A DNA stretch of 64,000 nt from contig JAJTFM010000012.1 of the NCBI GenBank assembly GCA_021298575.1, positions 1 to 64,000 of the forward strand, given 5' to 3'. The translations under genes and the position numbers were made by a program. The DNA comes from Saprospiraceae bacterium. Its GTDB lineage: Bacteria; Bacteroidota; Bacteroidia; Chitinophagales; Saprospiraceae. This document shows, one piece after another, positions 9,415 through 19,329 of this stretch; positions within the stretch are counted from its first letter, which is position 1; each line of letters starts with the position of its first letter. Below the pieces are notes generated by a model, which saw only the letters and a program-made list of their open reading frames with translations, was not told the origin of the DNA and did no database searches.

Positions 9415-10560
9415 TTAATCAACATAGAACCACTGGATACCGAAAAACCCGTTTTGGGTTGAAACAGTCAGTTCTTCGCCTTCACCATACTCCTCGTACT
9501 GATCGGATGAAACAAAAATTTCCTCTTTTTCTGTACGGGGCCCCCAGGGTGAAAGTTCGAGGTAATACGAGGTGGTTTTTCCGCTACTGATACGTTTCCC
9601 TGTCACAATAGCCCGGTACTCCACCGGTGCTGACCGGTCTAGGGCTGCATTCAGGGCAGTGACCGTACCATAGCTGTATGCCAGAAAAAAAGCTGCGATG
9701 ACAGCGGCTTCCACATAATGGACGGGTTTGCTGAACCGGAATCCGGACCTGCCGGAGAAAACGACGATCAGCAGTACACCCAATACTGGCAATGCTACAC
9801 GCCAGGCGCTGCCATATTCGATCAGCTCGTAGTCAAGAATCGAGCGCAGGCATATGCTCATACAGGGGAAAAGCAGCGCGAAAAACACGTGAGGAAGAAC
9901 ACTGTATTTTCTTTCGTTATAGCGAATCAGGCCGCCCGACCATTTTACTGCCGCCACGACTGCCAGCGGAGTGAGTATGACCCCTGTCAGTGCCAATACT
10001 TGCATAACCAGGATAGCGGTGACATTCAGTACCCGGACCACCTTTACGGCTTTTCCGAGTCTGGTTTCCCGTTCTTCCTGCGACCATCCCGAACTGAAAC
10101 TGATAATATCGTCGTCTTCCTGTGAGGCATTTTCCAGGTCCAGATCCGGGTAGCGATCAGCCAGCCACTGAACAATCTCGTGACTGTCGGCGTAGGACAG
10201 ACTGATTTTTATTTTTTTCCTGTTTCGATTTACAGGTTTGATGGTGATATAGCGGTCATCAACGGTGAAGCCCAGAATTTCATTGAACAGCAGTTCCCGG
10301 CGAAAGATGACACTGACTGCATATACCCTGTCTTCGTCAATGACAAAACGGCCGTTGAACACATCTATAATACCAGCCACACCCGTCAGTACCAGTACTG
10401 CTGCCATCGGTCCGAAGAGCCAGTATGTTTCTGCGAGAAACGGGTCGAGGGGGCCGGGCAGGAGCGGCTGAATGAGCATCCAGCCGAACAGGGCTATCAG
10501 CAGTGGTGCACCCACGAGGATGATGGCGGCGTAAGGGCGCGAGATCCGATAAGTTTTCAT
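9415..10560 (-). CDS. Polytopic membrane protein of unknown function
   Basis: I do not recognise this 381-residue protein. It has about six hydrophobic segments: two N-terminal ones, then a soluble stretch of about 100 residues resembling a PH-like membrane-protein domain (DEDRVYAVSVIFRRELLFNEI, seen in part). An acidic linker and four more helices follow. The C-terminal soluble tail starts near YRAIVTGKRISSGKTTSYYLEL and looks like the beta-rich region of DUF3592-type proteins. The ATG at 10560 lies one base after the cyclase stop codon (10562-10564 on the minus strand), so it is the third gene of an rnr-cyclase operon. A link to cyclase signalling is inferred from this spacing only. Confidence 0.7.
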   Translation of the reverse strand: MKTYRISRPYAAIILVGAPLLIALFGWMLIQPLLPGPLDPFLAETYWLFGPMAAVLVLTGVAGIIDVFNGRFVIDEDRVYAVSVIFRRELLFNEILGFTVDDRYITIKPVNRNRKKIKISLSYADSHEIVQWLADRYPDLDLENASQEDDDIISFSSGWSQEERETRLGKAVKVVRVLNVTAILVMQVLALTGVILTPLAVVAAVKWSGGLIRYNERKYSVLPHVFFALLFPCMSICLRSILDYELIEYGSAWRVALPVLGVLLIVVFSGRSGFRFSKPVHYVEAAVIAAFFLAYSYGTVTALNAALDRSAPVEYRAIVTGKRISSGKTTSYYLELSPWGPRTEKEEIFVSSDQYEEYGEGEELTVSTQNGFFGIQWFYVD

Positions 10561-10561
10561 G

Positions 10562-12937
10562 CTATTTATCCCTGTTGAATACAAAAAACATCTCCACGTC
10601 ACCTTTATTATGCACAGAGAATGACCCCCTGTTTTCCACGCGGTACAGGTGACTGACAGCCCCGGCAGTGGTGGCCGAAATATTCACTTTGCCATGTTCG
10701 CCGTGCTCTTCCAGTCGGGCGGCAAGATTGACGGCATCTCCCCAGATATCATAGGCGAATTTATTTTTGCCTATGACACCGGCAACCACCTGTCCTGTAT
10801 GAATACCGATACGCATTTGCCGGAGCAGTGCGTTGGGGTTTTGGCGATTTCTGTTTTCGAGCCAGTCAATCATTTCAAAAGCGGCCCTAACGGCATCCGT
10901 CGGGTGCGTATCGTTGACAACGGGCAGTCCGCCCGCGCACATGTACGCGTCGCCGATTGTTTTTATCTTTTCGAGCCTGTGGCGCTCGCAAATTTCATCG
11001 AAAGCGAGAAAACACTCATTCAGTTCGTCAATAATCTGGCCGGGAGTCAGTTGCGTGGAGAGCCGGGTGAAATTGATAAAGTCGGTGAACAGCACAGTAA
11101 CCGACTGGTACAGTTTGGGGCGTGCCTGTCCGTTTTCCTTGAGTTCCCGGGCTATTTCTTCGGGCAGGATATTGAGCAGCAGGCCTTCGCTTTTGTGCCT
11201 TTCCTCTTCGATTTCCCTGTTTTGTTCCTGAATCTGCCGGTTCTGGTTTTTCAATCGCTGACCTGTTTGTCTTGACAGCCACCAGCCGACGAGCAGGAGT
11301 GCGACGATGATAGCGCCGAGGGCGCCCAGCCCGGTTACGAAAGCCCGGAAGCTGGCATCTTTTTGGCGCTGATATTCCTGTTCCTGCTGTACACGGTAGA
11401 GTTCCTGTGCCCGGCGCGTGCTGTCGGCCATATTTTGAGCGCGCTCTATGGTTTCCTTTTGTCTGAGTTCAGCGATCAGGCGTGTTTGCTTTTCGGCAGC
11501 CAGCTGCTGGGCAGCCAGCTTTGACTCCTGTCTGGAGCGCAGCACTTCCAGACTTTGTTGCCGGAGCTTGGCCTGGTCGGCATCTTTTTGTGCGGCCAGC
11601 AGTTGCAGCTGATTTTCCTTTTCGCGGGTTTCGAGTTCCAGATTTTTATTGAGCAGCGACAGTTTTTCACTTTCGAACTGTAGTTGCGACAACTCCAGAT
11701 CCTTGAAATTTTGCCGGGCAATCAGAAATTTGATTTGTCCTTCGGCTTCGGAGAGCAGGGCTCGCTGCTGGCTGAGCTGCATTTCGCGGGCCCGTTCTTC
11801 CGTCCTGACCGCATCGAGAATATTCAGGTATTCTTTGTAGTTATTAAAAGCCTTTTCAAACTCGTACAATTCGTGGTAGAGATCGGCAGCCGTTCGGTAA
11901 GCTTCTGCGAGCACGCGTTGCTGGCGGGTATCCTGTGCATATCTGACCGCCAGATCATTGTGTGACAAGGCGTTGTAAAAATCACCATTACTGAAATAGA
12001 CCGTCGCGAGCAGGTGTTCCAGGTTTGCCATGGCAGCGAAGTCCTTCCGGCTCACCAGAATATCCCTCGCTTTCAGCAGATATTCGATACCTTCCCTGGT
12101 TTGTCCGGTGTTGTGCAGTGCGATACCGATATTGGCGAACAGAATTTCGTTATAGTCGCAATCAATAAATTTACACTGTAGTTCTGCTTTTCTGAAGTAT
12201 TCGAGCGCGGTTTCATAGTCGCGCAGCGTGGCATACTGCCGGCCCAGGTTGTTATAAAGCAGCGATTGTTCGATAGTTGTGCCCGATCGCTCAATGATAT
12301 CCTTGATACGCAGGTAGAAGTACAGACTTTTACCCGAGTTTCCGCTCTGGTCGTAGGCCGCTGCCTGTTTCTGATAAATTCTGGTCTGACAGGGAAGATT
12401 GTAAGATTCCCGGCATGCAGCAATCAGTTGCTGGTAAATACTGTCGGCGCTGTCGAACTGCAGATTATTCAGGCTGGCGTCGGCGGCCTTTTCCAGTATT
12501 TCGGGGTTATCTGGGGTTGATTTAAGTACCTGATCGTAGTATCTTCTTGCCGATCCGTACATTTTTTCCCGAAAGAAAAGATCACCGAGCGCCATTTGCA
12601 CTGTAGTGAGAGTTTCCTTGTTACCCTTTGTTTCCAGTTTGGCTTCTGCTTCCAGGTAATACTGGAGCGCTTCGGACGTTCTGCCTTGCCGGGCGAACAG
12701 CTCGGCAAGGCGGATACAGGCGCGGATGACACCTCCGTCGTACCGGACGCTGCGTGCCATGGAAAGGCTCCTTCCGGCGAGTTGTTCAATTTCTGAATCG
12801 CTGGCGGAGGCAGCGGCTCGTCGGAGCAGCGTTTCCACCTCTTCGGTTGTGCGTTCGATTTCCTCCTGTTCCTGAGCCAGGCAGGGGGTTAGGGCCGACA
12901 GCATTGCGGCGAAGACGATCAGGCGGGATATTTTCAC
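10562..12937 (-). CDS. TPR-transmembrane-adenylate cyclase (class III)
   Basis: This 791-residue protein has a signal peptide (ending PCLAQ), TPR repeats to about residue 370, a long glutamine/glutamate-rich coiled coil, one membrane helix at about 533-555 and a cytoplasmic class III cyclase domain at about 606-791. Both metal-binding aspartates are present (LFTDFINF and TIGDAYM). The substrate-selecting residues point to ATP: lysine in EKIKTIGDAY and aspartate in YDIWG. The transition-state Asn/Arg are in DAVNLAARLE. It likely makes cAMP in response to a periplasmic cue sensed by the TPRs. The start codon is GTG; an ATG two bases away is out of frame. It follows rnr by 46 nt. Confidence 0.9.
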   Translation of the reverse strand: MKISRLIVFAAMLSALTPCLAQEQEEIERTTEEVETLLRRAAASASDSEIEQLAGRSLSMARSVRYDGGVIRACIRLAELFARQGRTSEALQYYLEAEAKLETKGNKETLTTVQMALGDLFFREKMYGSARRYYDQVLKSTPDNPEILEKAADASLNNLQFDSADSIYQQLIAACRESYNLPCQTRIYQKQAAAYDQSGNSGKSLYFYLRIKDIIERSGTTIEQSLLYNNLGRQYATLRDYETALEYFRKAELQCKFIDCDYNEILFANIGIALHNTGQTREGIEYLLKARDILVSRKDFAAMANLEHLLATVYFSNGDFYNALSHNDLAVRYAQDTRQQRVLAEAYRTAADLYHELYEFEKAFNNYKEYLNILDAVRTEERAREMQLSQQRALLSEAEGQIKFLIARQNFKDLELSQLQFESEKLSLLNKNLELETREKENQLQLLAAQKDADQAKLRQQSLEVLRSRQESKLAAQQLAAEKQTRLIAELRQKETIERAQNMADSTRRAQELYRVQQEQEYQRQKDASFRAFVTGLGALGAIIVALLLVGWWLSRQTGQRLKNQNRQIQEQNREIEEERHKSEGLLLNILPEEIARELKENGQARPKLYQSVTVLFTDFINFTRLSTQLTPGQIIDELNECFLAFDEICERHRLEKIKTIGDAYMCAGGLPVVNDTHPTDAVRAAFEMIDWLENRNRQNPNALLRQMRIGIHTGQVVAGVIGKNKFAYDIWGDAVNLAARLEEHGEHGKVNISATTAGAVSHLYRVENRGSFSVHNKGDVEMFFVFNRDK

Positions 12938-12983
12938 ATCAGGCGCTTATAATTGGGGTCAAAGAAACGAAAAAAGGCATTTA

Positions 12984-15300
12984 TTATGCAAGATCCATTT
13001 CAATCTGTCGGCGGTTGAGGTCAACACTGACCACCCTGACATTTACCCGGTCTCCCATCCTGATTTGTTTTTTGTAGCGTCGTCCGGTAGCGCTCAGGTT
13101 TCCGGGGTCTATGGTGTATGTATCTTCGAGATACCGGAATTCCACCAGGCCCTCGGACCTTGAGTCGGGGAGTTCGACAAAGAAACCCCTGTCAATGATT
13201 CCGCTCACGATACCTTCGAACACATCGCCGACATGTTTTTTCAGGAATTCTGCCTGTTTGTATTTGATACTTTCCCGTTCTGCATCGGCTGCCTTTTTTT
13301 CCTGGCTACTGATGTGTTTGCACTGTTCTTCGAGTTTCGCCTTATCCACGCGGTAAGTACGCCCGTCGAGATTTTGTTCGAGGATCCGGTGGGCCAGAAC
13401 ATCGGAGTAACGGCGGATGGGAGAGGTGAAGTGGGAGTAGTGCGTGAAACCAAGGCCGTAGTGCCCAATATTGTCGGATGAGTAGACCGCCTTGGCCATG
13501 GTTCTGATTGCCAGTGGTTCGAGGATTTTGAGGCGATCGTCTTTCCGTGCCGCCACCATCAGATTATTAAAGGATTCGGCGATCTGTTTTGGTGTATCCA
13601 CCTTCATGGCGTGCCCCATTTCGGCAGCGAACCGTGCGAATTCGGTTATTTTGCTCATATCGGGGAGGTCGTGCACGCGGAAGATGAAAGGTATTTCCCT
13701 GCCCTCCTGATTTTGAGGTGATTCAGTGTCGCCTTTTTTGGGTTTGAGGGGCGGGTGCATATACAGGGCTACTTCTTTGTTTGCCAGCAACATGAAATCC
13801 TCGATAAGGAGGTGAGCATCCTTGCGTTCCTTCACATAAGCCTCTACGGGTACGCCGTCTTCATCGAGGCGGAAGCGGACCTCATCGGTTTCGAAGCCGA
13901 TTGCACCGTTCTTTTCCCGTTCCTTCCTCATTTTTCCGGCTATTCTGTGCAGATCGAAGAGCGCCTTTTCCAGTTCGCCGAAGAGCGGGTGCTTTTTCAG
14001 TTCGGGTGCCGGTTTTTTATCCAGCACGGTTTGAGCTTCCTCGTATGAAAATCACTGTTTTTCCGAACCAGCGTTTAACCAGTTTATCACTGGAATCGAA
14101 TTCGAATACTGCCGAGAAAGTGAGACGATCCTGTTCCGGGACCAGTGAGCACAGGTTATTGGAGAGTTTTTCGGGCAGCATGGGATTACACCGGTCTACG
14201 AGATAGACCGAGGTGCTTCTGGCGAATGCCTCCTTGTCCATCGGGGATCCGGGTTTCAGGTAGTGTGTTACATCTGCGATGTGTACACCTACCTCCAGAT
14301 TTCCGTTTTCGAGTTTACGTACACTGAGTGCGTCGTCGAAGTCTTTGGCGTCTTCCGGGTCAATAGTAAAGGTGAGGATATCGCGAAAATCGCGTCTCAT
14401 TTCAATTTCCTGAGGAGAAATGGTATCGGGGATACGAGCGGCTTCGGCTTCAGCTTCTTCGGTATGCTGAAGCGGGAACCCGTAGTTGATGAGAATCTTC
14501 TTCATTTCGAAGTCGTTCCCCCCTATTGTTCCGAGTACCTGTGTTACTTTTCCGATGGGCACCCTTCCTTTTCCTTCCTGCCAGTCAGTGATGGCCACGA
14601 CCACCTTGTCACCATCGGCAGCTTTACCGCAGGCTTCGAGGGGTACATATATATCTGTCTGGATATTCGGGTTATCGGGCAGGAACATGGCGTACTTCCT
14701 GCTGAATTTGATGGTACCCAGGAAAATCTCATTAGCGCGTTTGAGAACCAGAAGAATCTCTCCTTCCGGTTTTCGGGCGGGCATACCGCGTCTGCGGGCG
14801 GGCGGAGGCGGGAACAACAGTACCTGTACCGTATCACCGTTCATTGCACCGTTTGTATGTTTTTGAGGCACATAAACGTCGGAATCCATCTGGTCGGATA
14901 TGATGTAGGCAGCACCGGTGCGGGTCATATCCACCCTGCCTTCAATCACCTTTCTGTTTTTTGACTGGCTGACTGGCTGTTTTTCGCGGACAGGTATTTC
15001 GGGCCGGATTCTTTCCTCCCTGATAGCGGGAGATTTAACAGGTTCATCATCCTCTTCGGAGACAAATTTGTCGATTGCTATACCGTATCTGTTGAGGGAG
15101 TATTCGGTGACGGAGCCCAGTTTGGCCAGTTGTTGCAGGGCATATTCTGCAGCGTCCCTGTTATTTTCGACATGCAGTTCATGGATGATTTGCTGCGGCG
15201 CGTATTGTTTTTTGGGTCGTTGCAGCAGGAATCGGAGAATTTCAATTTGTAATTCCCGGGCGGTCAGCTTTTTGCCGCCGTGTTTTTTCTTTTTAGACAT
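12984..15300 (-). pseudogene. rnr: Ribonuclease R, frameshifted by a small internal deletion
   Basis: Two ORFs in different frames together make one RNase R. The 5' part (15300 to about 14050) carries the winged-helix N-terminus, cold-shock domains and the catalytic RNB motif DPEDAKDFDDALS. The 3' part (about 14050 to 12984) carries HYSHFTSPIRRYSDVLAHR and the C-terminal S1 domain. At the junction the first frame reads WFGKTVI and then diverges, while the other frame resumes FSYEEAQTVLD. Family members have about five residues between these motifs, so about 17 nt appear missing. The first ORF ends in SNRAG, and the second has only a GTG start. Either the gene is truly broken or the assembly has an error here. 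Confidence 0.85.
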
Positions 15301-15450
15301 TTCCGTGTGGATTAGCGTTTTTCAACGCAATTTACGAGATATTTTTGAAATAAGGGAGTTTTTACATCCCTGATGACCTTGTTGTATATATCAACACTGA
15401 TAATCACTTCAACTGAAACATATTTTATATGGTAAAGGTTCCAAAAAGAA

Positions 15451-15484
15451 ACCCGCATACGTTCCGACGGGATCGTATGCGGGT
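15451..15484 (-). terminator. Rho-independent terminator of the S8 peptidase gene
   Basis: A perfect 11-bp stem (acccgcatacg/cgtatgcgggt) has a 12-nt loop. Read on the minus strand it is followed by TTCTTTTTGG, a T-rich tail. It lies 24 nt after the peptidase stop codon. Confidence 0.8.
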
Positions 15485-15507
15485 CTGTTTTCCGGTGTCA
15501 GTGCGTT

Positions 15508-17217
15508 TTACGCTCTTGGCTGACGGGCCAGATTTGTTTTGATTTTACCGGCACCTGCTTCACGCCAGATAGCCTTGGAAGAGGCTTTGGCGGCTTTGGT
15601 TTTTTCAGCGAGTTCCACAGCGTTAGGGGCACTGATGGTACCTCCGGAAACACAGAGCTCGGTGAATGCAACCTTTTCAGTTGTGCCGGGCTTGTTTACT
15701 TCACCGGTTTGCTTGTTTACCGATTTTTCCAGGATGCTTTTCACCTGTACGGCGCTGAGTTCGGGGTAGTAAGAGCGGAGGACTGCGGCTACGCCTGCAG
15801 CTGCCGGGCAGGCCATGGAAGTGCCGCTGGCATTGCCGTAGCCACCGTCGGGCACTGTGGAGTAGAGCTGAACACCCGGAGAGAAGAGGTCAACATTTTT
15901 CTTACCGTAGTTACTGAAGCGGGCTACGCGGCCTTCGCCGGTGCGGTAGTGCAGGGCACCGATTTCCATCCAGGTAGGTACGGATTTCTCTTTTTTGAAG
16001 AGGCCTCTTTTAACGGCCTTGTTATAACCGTCGTTGGGGAAATTGGTATCAGTGTCGTTGTTGGAGGCATCGTTACCGGCTGCGTGAACGAGGAGCACAT
16101 CATGTTCTGCGGCATAGCGCATGGCAGCGTCCACGTAGTCTTGTTGTGGGCTGTAGCCTTTACCGAAAGACATATTGATGATACTGGCACCGTTATCAAC
16201 AGCGTAGTAGATGGCGTTGGCAACGTCTTTGTCGCGTTCATCGCCATCGGGTACACAGCGAACCGTCATGATTTTTACATTGTCGGCCACACCGCGGATA
16301 CCTGCTGCATTATTGCGGTTGGCGGCGATGATGCCGGCCACGTGCGTTCCGTGGAATGCATCCGGGCCTTCGTAATCGTTATTACCGTAGAAGCGGTTGC
16401 TTGTGTCATACGGGTCGTCGCCGACGATATCACGCGGGTTGAAGTTTGGATTCAGTTGGTACTCGAGCTGGTTGTAAACCTGTTCCGACATTTGTTTTTT
16501 GGCATCTTCAAGGTCTTTTCTGGATGCCATACCCTGTCCCATCATACGCTTTACCATTTCAACGGAGGCCTGAAGTTCGGCGTTACCGCTGACATTGACA
16601 GTTCCGAGTTCATCCTGAGTGAACTCCGTTTTTCCGAGTGCTTTTTCCACGGCATCGAAAGCGCTTTCGATAGGCTTCAGCTGCTCTGTTACCTTTTCCA
16701 TCTGGCGCTGGGCGCCGGCTCTCTGGTCTTCGAAGGCCTCTTTCACGCCGAGATAGTATTCGTATTCCTTTTTGTCGGCACCGGACAGTGAGTTGGCATC
16801 CACGCTGGCGAATTTTTTACCGAGGCGAACATATTCGCGGGTGAGTTCCAGCGATTCGTGGTTGATGTTGCGGCCATCTTTACCACCGAGGAAATTCCAC
16901 CCGTGGATATCGTCAATATAGCCGTTGTTATCATCATCTTTTCCGTTGCCCGGAATTTCGTTGGGGTTTGTCCACATAACGTCCTTGAGATCTTCATGAT
17001 CCACTTCCACACCGGAATCGAGAACTGCTACGATGACTGTTTGTCCCTTTTTACCTTTTTGCTTGAGGCGCTGAAGCGCATCATCTCCACCGGTACCGTT
17101 TACGTTATCCTTTGATTGTTCGAGATTGAACCAATGCTCGGGCGCCTTCGACTGGGCAGTTGCCTGAACCACGGGCAGGCAAAGCGCTGCAACGGCGACA
17201 AGATTTTTAATGTTCAT
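15508..17217 (-). CDS. Subtilisin-like serine peptidase (S8), secreted
   Basis: This 569-residue protein has a signal peptide (MNIKNLVAVAALCLPVVQATAQ). It has a full S8 catalytic triad: D67 in VLDSGVEVDHEDL, H292 in FHGTHVAGIIAA and S467 in GTSMACPAAAGVA. An unusually long insert of about 200 residues separates the Asp and His motifs. It is charged and partly helical (KVTEQLKPIESAFDAVEKAL, in part). No Por-type tail is evident, so export beyond the periplasm is uncertain. The ORF track starts at 17301; MNIKN at 17217 gives the signal peptide. A strong terminator follows the gene, consistent with a single-gene unit. Confidence 0.92.
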   Translation of the reverse strand: MNIKNLVAVAALCLPVVQATAQSKAPEHWFNLEQSKDNVNGTGGDDALQRLKQKGKKGQTVIVAVLDSGVEVDHEDLKDVMWTNPNEIPGNGKDDDNNGYIDDIHGWNFLGGKDGRNINHESLELTREYVRLGKKFASVDANSLSGADKKEYEYYLGVKEAFEDQRAGAQRQMEKVTEQLKPIESAFDAVEKALGKTEFTQDELGTVNVSGNAELQASVEMVKRMMGQGMASRKDLEDAKKQMSEQVYNQLEYQLNPNFNPRDIVGDDPYDTSNRFYGNNDYEGPDAFHGTHVAGIIAANRNNAAGIRGVADNVKIMTVRCVPDGDERDKDVANAIYYAVDNGASIINMSFGKGYSPQQDYVDAAMRYAAEHDVLLVHAAGNDASNNDTDTNFPNDGYNKAVKRGLFKKEKSVPTWMEIGALHYRTGEGRVARFSNYGKKNVDLFSPGVQLYSTVPDGGYGNASGTSMACPAAAGVAAVLRSYYPELSAVQVKSILEKSVNKQTGEVNKPGTTEKVAFTELCVSGGTISAPNAVELAEKTKAAKASSKAIWREAGAGKIKTNLARQPRA

Positions 17218-17387
17218 GTTTTGGTTGTGATGTTTGTGCTGTAAATATGATTCGTGCAGCCGGACTGGACTGCATCGGAGAAAACGATAATTTCCGTTCA
17301 AAATTACGTCAAAGTACCTGTTTCAGCCACTTTGAATAGACAAAACGCGAATAATCGGGTCTGTCTGTACCATTCAAGAGTTAAATA

Positions 17388-18197
17388 TTACCAGTTTTTA
17401 ACGACGATACCGTTATTTTCAAAAAAGTGTACAGACATATCGTTACCATCGAAAACAGCATATGAATTATGCCAAAGCCATTCACCAAGATTGATGTAGC
17501 GGCTTTTTCCGTTTTCCAGCAGCCAGTCAACTGGCAGGTGGCGGTGTCCGAAGATAAAGTAATCTGGTTCTGTTCCCTGTGATATTTTCCGGTTGCAGTA
17601 CTGAAGCAACCATTCCTGAGGTTCACCCAGCCAGTTTCGTTCTTCAGGTGGAGTGGCCTCTCTGCTTTTCTTTGAGAAAAAAAATGCCAGTTTTGCCCCG
17701 ATATCGGGGTGTAGCCATCCGAACAGCCAGCGGCTGATCGGGTGAGTAAACACTTTCTTCATGCGTTTGTAGCCGTAGTCGCCGGGACCGAGACCATCGC
17801 CGTGGCCCATGAAGAAAGATTTGCCGTTCAGGTTAACCACGACGGGGTTGTAGTGGACAGGAATTCCGAGTTCTTCTTCGAAGTAGCCGAACATCCACTG
17901 GTCATGGTTTCCAGTGAAAACTTCAATCCGGATACCGCGGTCGCGCAGTTCTGCGAGTTTTCCGAGTATCCTTGTGTAACCTTTCGGCACAACAGATTTG
18001 TATTCGAACCAGAATTCGAAAATATCCCCCACCAGATAAATGGCCGCGGCATCAGCAGAAACCATATTTAGCCACTTTACAATCAGCTTTTCACGTTCGC
18101 GGCTCGGAAGTCGCGCATCGGCGCCGAGATGAAAATCGGAAGCAAAGTAGATTCGGCGTATTTCGCCGGCTGGATCAGACTTGTTCTGTTCTGGCAC
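17388..18197 (-). CDS. lpxH: UDP-2,3-diacylglucosamine diphosphatase (LpxH-type)
   Basis: This 269-residue metallophosphoesterase hydrolyses UDP-2,3-diacylglucosamine to lipid X and UMP in lipid A synthesis. All metal-binding blocks are visible: SDFHLGAD, VGDIFEFWFEY, TGNHDQWMFGYFE, MGHGDGLGPGDYGYK and IFGHRHLP. The WLFGWLHPDIG segment is typical of Bacteroidota LpxH homologues. The start codon is GTG at 18197; no ATG lies in frame before the first motif. The divergent neighbour is hldD, another lipopolysaccharide gene. Confidence 0.9.
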   Translation of the reverse strand: MPEQNKSDPAGEIRRIYFASDFHLGADARLPSREREKLIVKWLNMVSADAAAIYLVGDIFEFWFEYKSVVPKGYTRILGKLAELRDRGIRIEVFTGNHDQWMFGYFEEELGIPVHYNPVVVNLNGKSFFMGHGDGLGPGDYGYKRMKKVFTHPISRWLFGWLHPDIGAKLAFFFSKKSREATPPEERNWLGEPQEWLLQYCNRKISQGTEPDYFIFGHRHLPVDWLLENGKSRYINLGEWLWHNSYAVFDGNDMSVHFFENNGIVVKNW

Positions 18198-18304
18198 TAT
18201 ATGCTGGTTTGTTGTGAATACCGGATACGTGTTTTCGCAACCGGGGTGAAGTCAGCCGACTCACGGCGGCAAAAATAGCGACGATATGTATGATTCGGAT
18301 TGGT

Positions 18305-18312
18305 TATTTTTG
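18305..18312 (+). promoter_or_regulatory. Candidate -7 box for hldD
   Basis: TATTTTTG matches TAnnTTTG and lies 27 nt before the hldD ATG. No clear TTG was seen at the -33 distance. Confidence 0.45.
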
Positions 18313-18339
18313 CCCGACACACAACCAACCTCATACATT

Positions 18340-19329
18340 ATGATTGTTGTAACAGGAGCTGCCGGGTTTATTGGATCCTGCATGGTAAAAAGGCTTAATG
18401 AGGCCGGATATACAGATTTGCTGGTGGTGGACGACTTTCTTCGTCACGACAAAAAACGCAATCTCGAAGGTAAAGAGTACCGGGGTACGGTTCATCGCAT
18501 TCAGTTCATGCGGTGGCTGGAGCGCAATCACCTGGATGTGGATGCCATCCTGCACCTTGGTGCGCGTACCGACACGACCGAAATGCGTACGGATATTTTT
18601 GACGAACTCAATCTGGAGTATTCCCGTGCGCTCTGGATGCTTTGCTCGGGTTTCAATATCCCCTTGTATTACGCGAGCAGTGCTGCAACTTACGGCTTGG
18701 GAGAACTCGGTTTTTCTGACGATCACACCCTGATTCCTTTTTTAAAACCGCTTAACCCATACGGTCAGAGCAAGCAGGATTTTGACGTCTGGGCACTGGA
18801 TATGGCTGGAGAAAAGGGACGGGGAGCAGGACAACCACCCGTCTGGGCGGGTTTCAAGTTCTTTAATGTGTATGGTCCCAACGAATATCACAAGGGAAGA
18901 ATGGCCTCGGTTGTGATGCATACTGCCAGAAAAATCAAGGCTACGGGATCCATGCAGTTGTTTCGGTCGCACCGCCCCGACTACAAGGACGGGGAGCAGA
19001 GCCGCGACTTCATTTATGTGAAGGATGTGACCGACGTATTGCTTTATTTTCTGGAAAACAAGCCTGCCAGCGGCATTTACAATCTGGGTACGGGCAAGGC
19101 GCGTTCATTTCTTGACCTGGCCAATGCCACCTTCCACGCGCTGGGGCTTGAGCCCGACATCTCGTTTGTAGATACTCCGGAGGATATCAGAGACACCTAC
19201 CAGTATTTCACTCAGGCGGAGATGGACAAAATCAGAGCGGCTGGCTACCAGGAGCCTTTCCATGGCCTGGAAGCCGGTATAGAGGACTACGTACAGCGGT
19301 ATCTGGCCCATGACGAAGCCATCTACTGA
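18340..19329 (+). CDS. hldD: ADP-L-glycero-D-manno-heptose-6-epimerase
   Basis: This 329-residue extended short-chain dehydrogenase converts ADP-D-glycero-heptose to the L-glycero form used in the LPS inner core. The Rossmann glycine motif is GAAGFIGS near residue 7. The catalytic Tyr-x3-Lys is in NPYGQSKQDFD, and HLGARTDTTEMRTD plus FFNVYGPNEYHKGRMASV are HldD signatures. The ORF track begins at 18286, but MIVVTGAAGFIG at 18340 is the natural start. Its stop codon directly abuts that of the convergent DUF5916 gene. Confidence 0.93.
   Translation: MIVVTGAAGFIGSCMVKRLNEAGYTDLLVVDDFLRHDKKRNLEGKEYRGTVHRIQFMRWLERNHLDVDAILHLGARTDTTEMRTDIFDELNLEYSRALWMLCSGFNIPLYYASSAATYGLGELGFSDDHTLIPFLKPLNPYGQSKQDFDVWALDMAGEKGRGAGQPPVWAGFKFFNVYGPNEYHKGRMASVVMHTARKIKATGSMQLFRSHRPDYKDGEQSRDFIYVKDVTDVLLYFLENKPASGIYNLGTGKARSFLDLANATFHALGLEPDISFVDTPEDIRDTYQYFTQAEMDKIRAAGYQEPFHGLEAGIEDYVQRYLAHDEAIY

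Noticed and set aside
12984-15300. Programmed frameshift in rnr
   Set aside because: There is no slippery heptamer or downstream structure evident, and conserved residues between the motifs are absent, which points to deletion and not recoding.
15709-16791. 360-codon plus-strand ORF antisense to the S8 peptidase
   Set aside because: It is a shadow frame; the peptidase on the other strand has a full catalytic triad and the antisense product resembles nothing.
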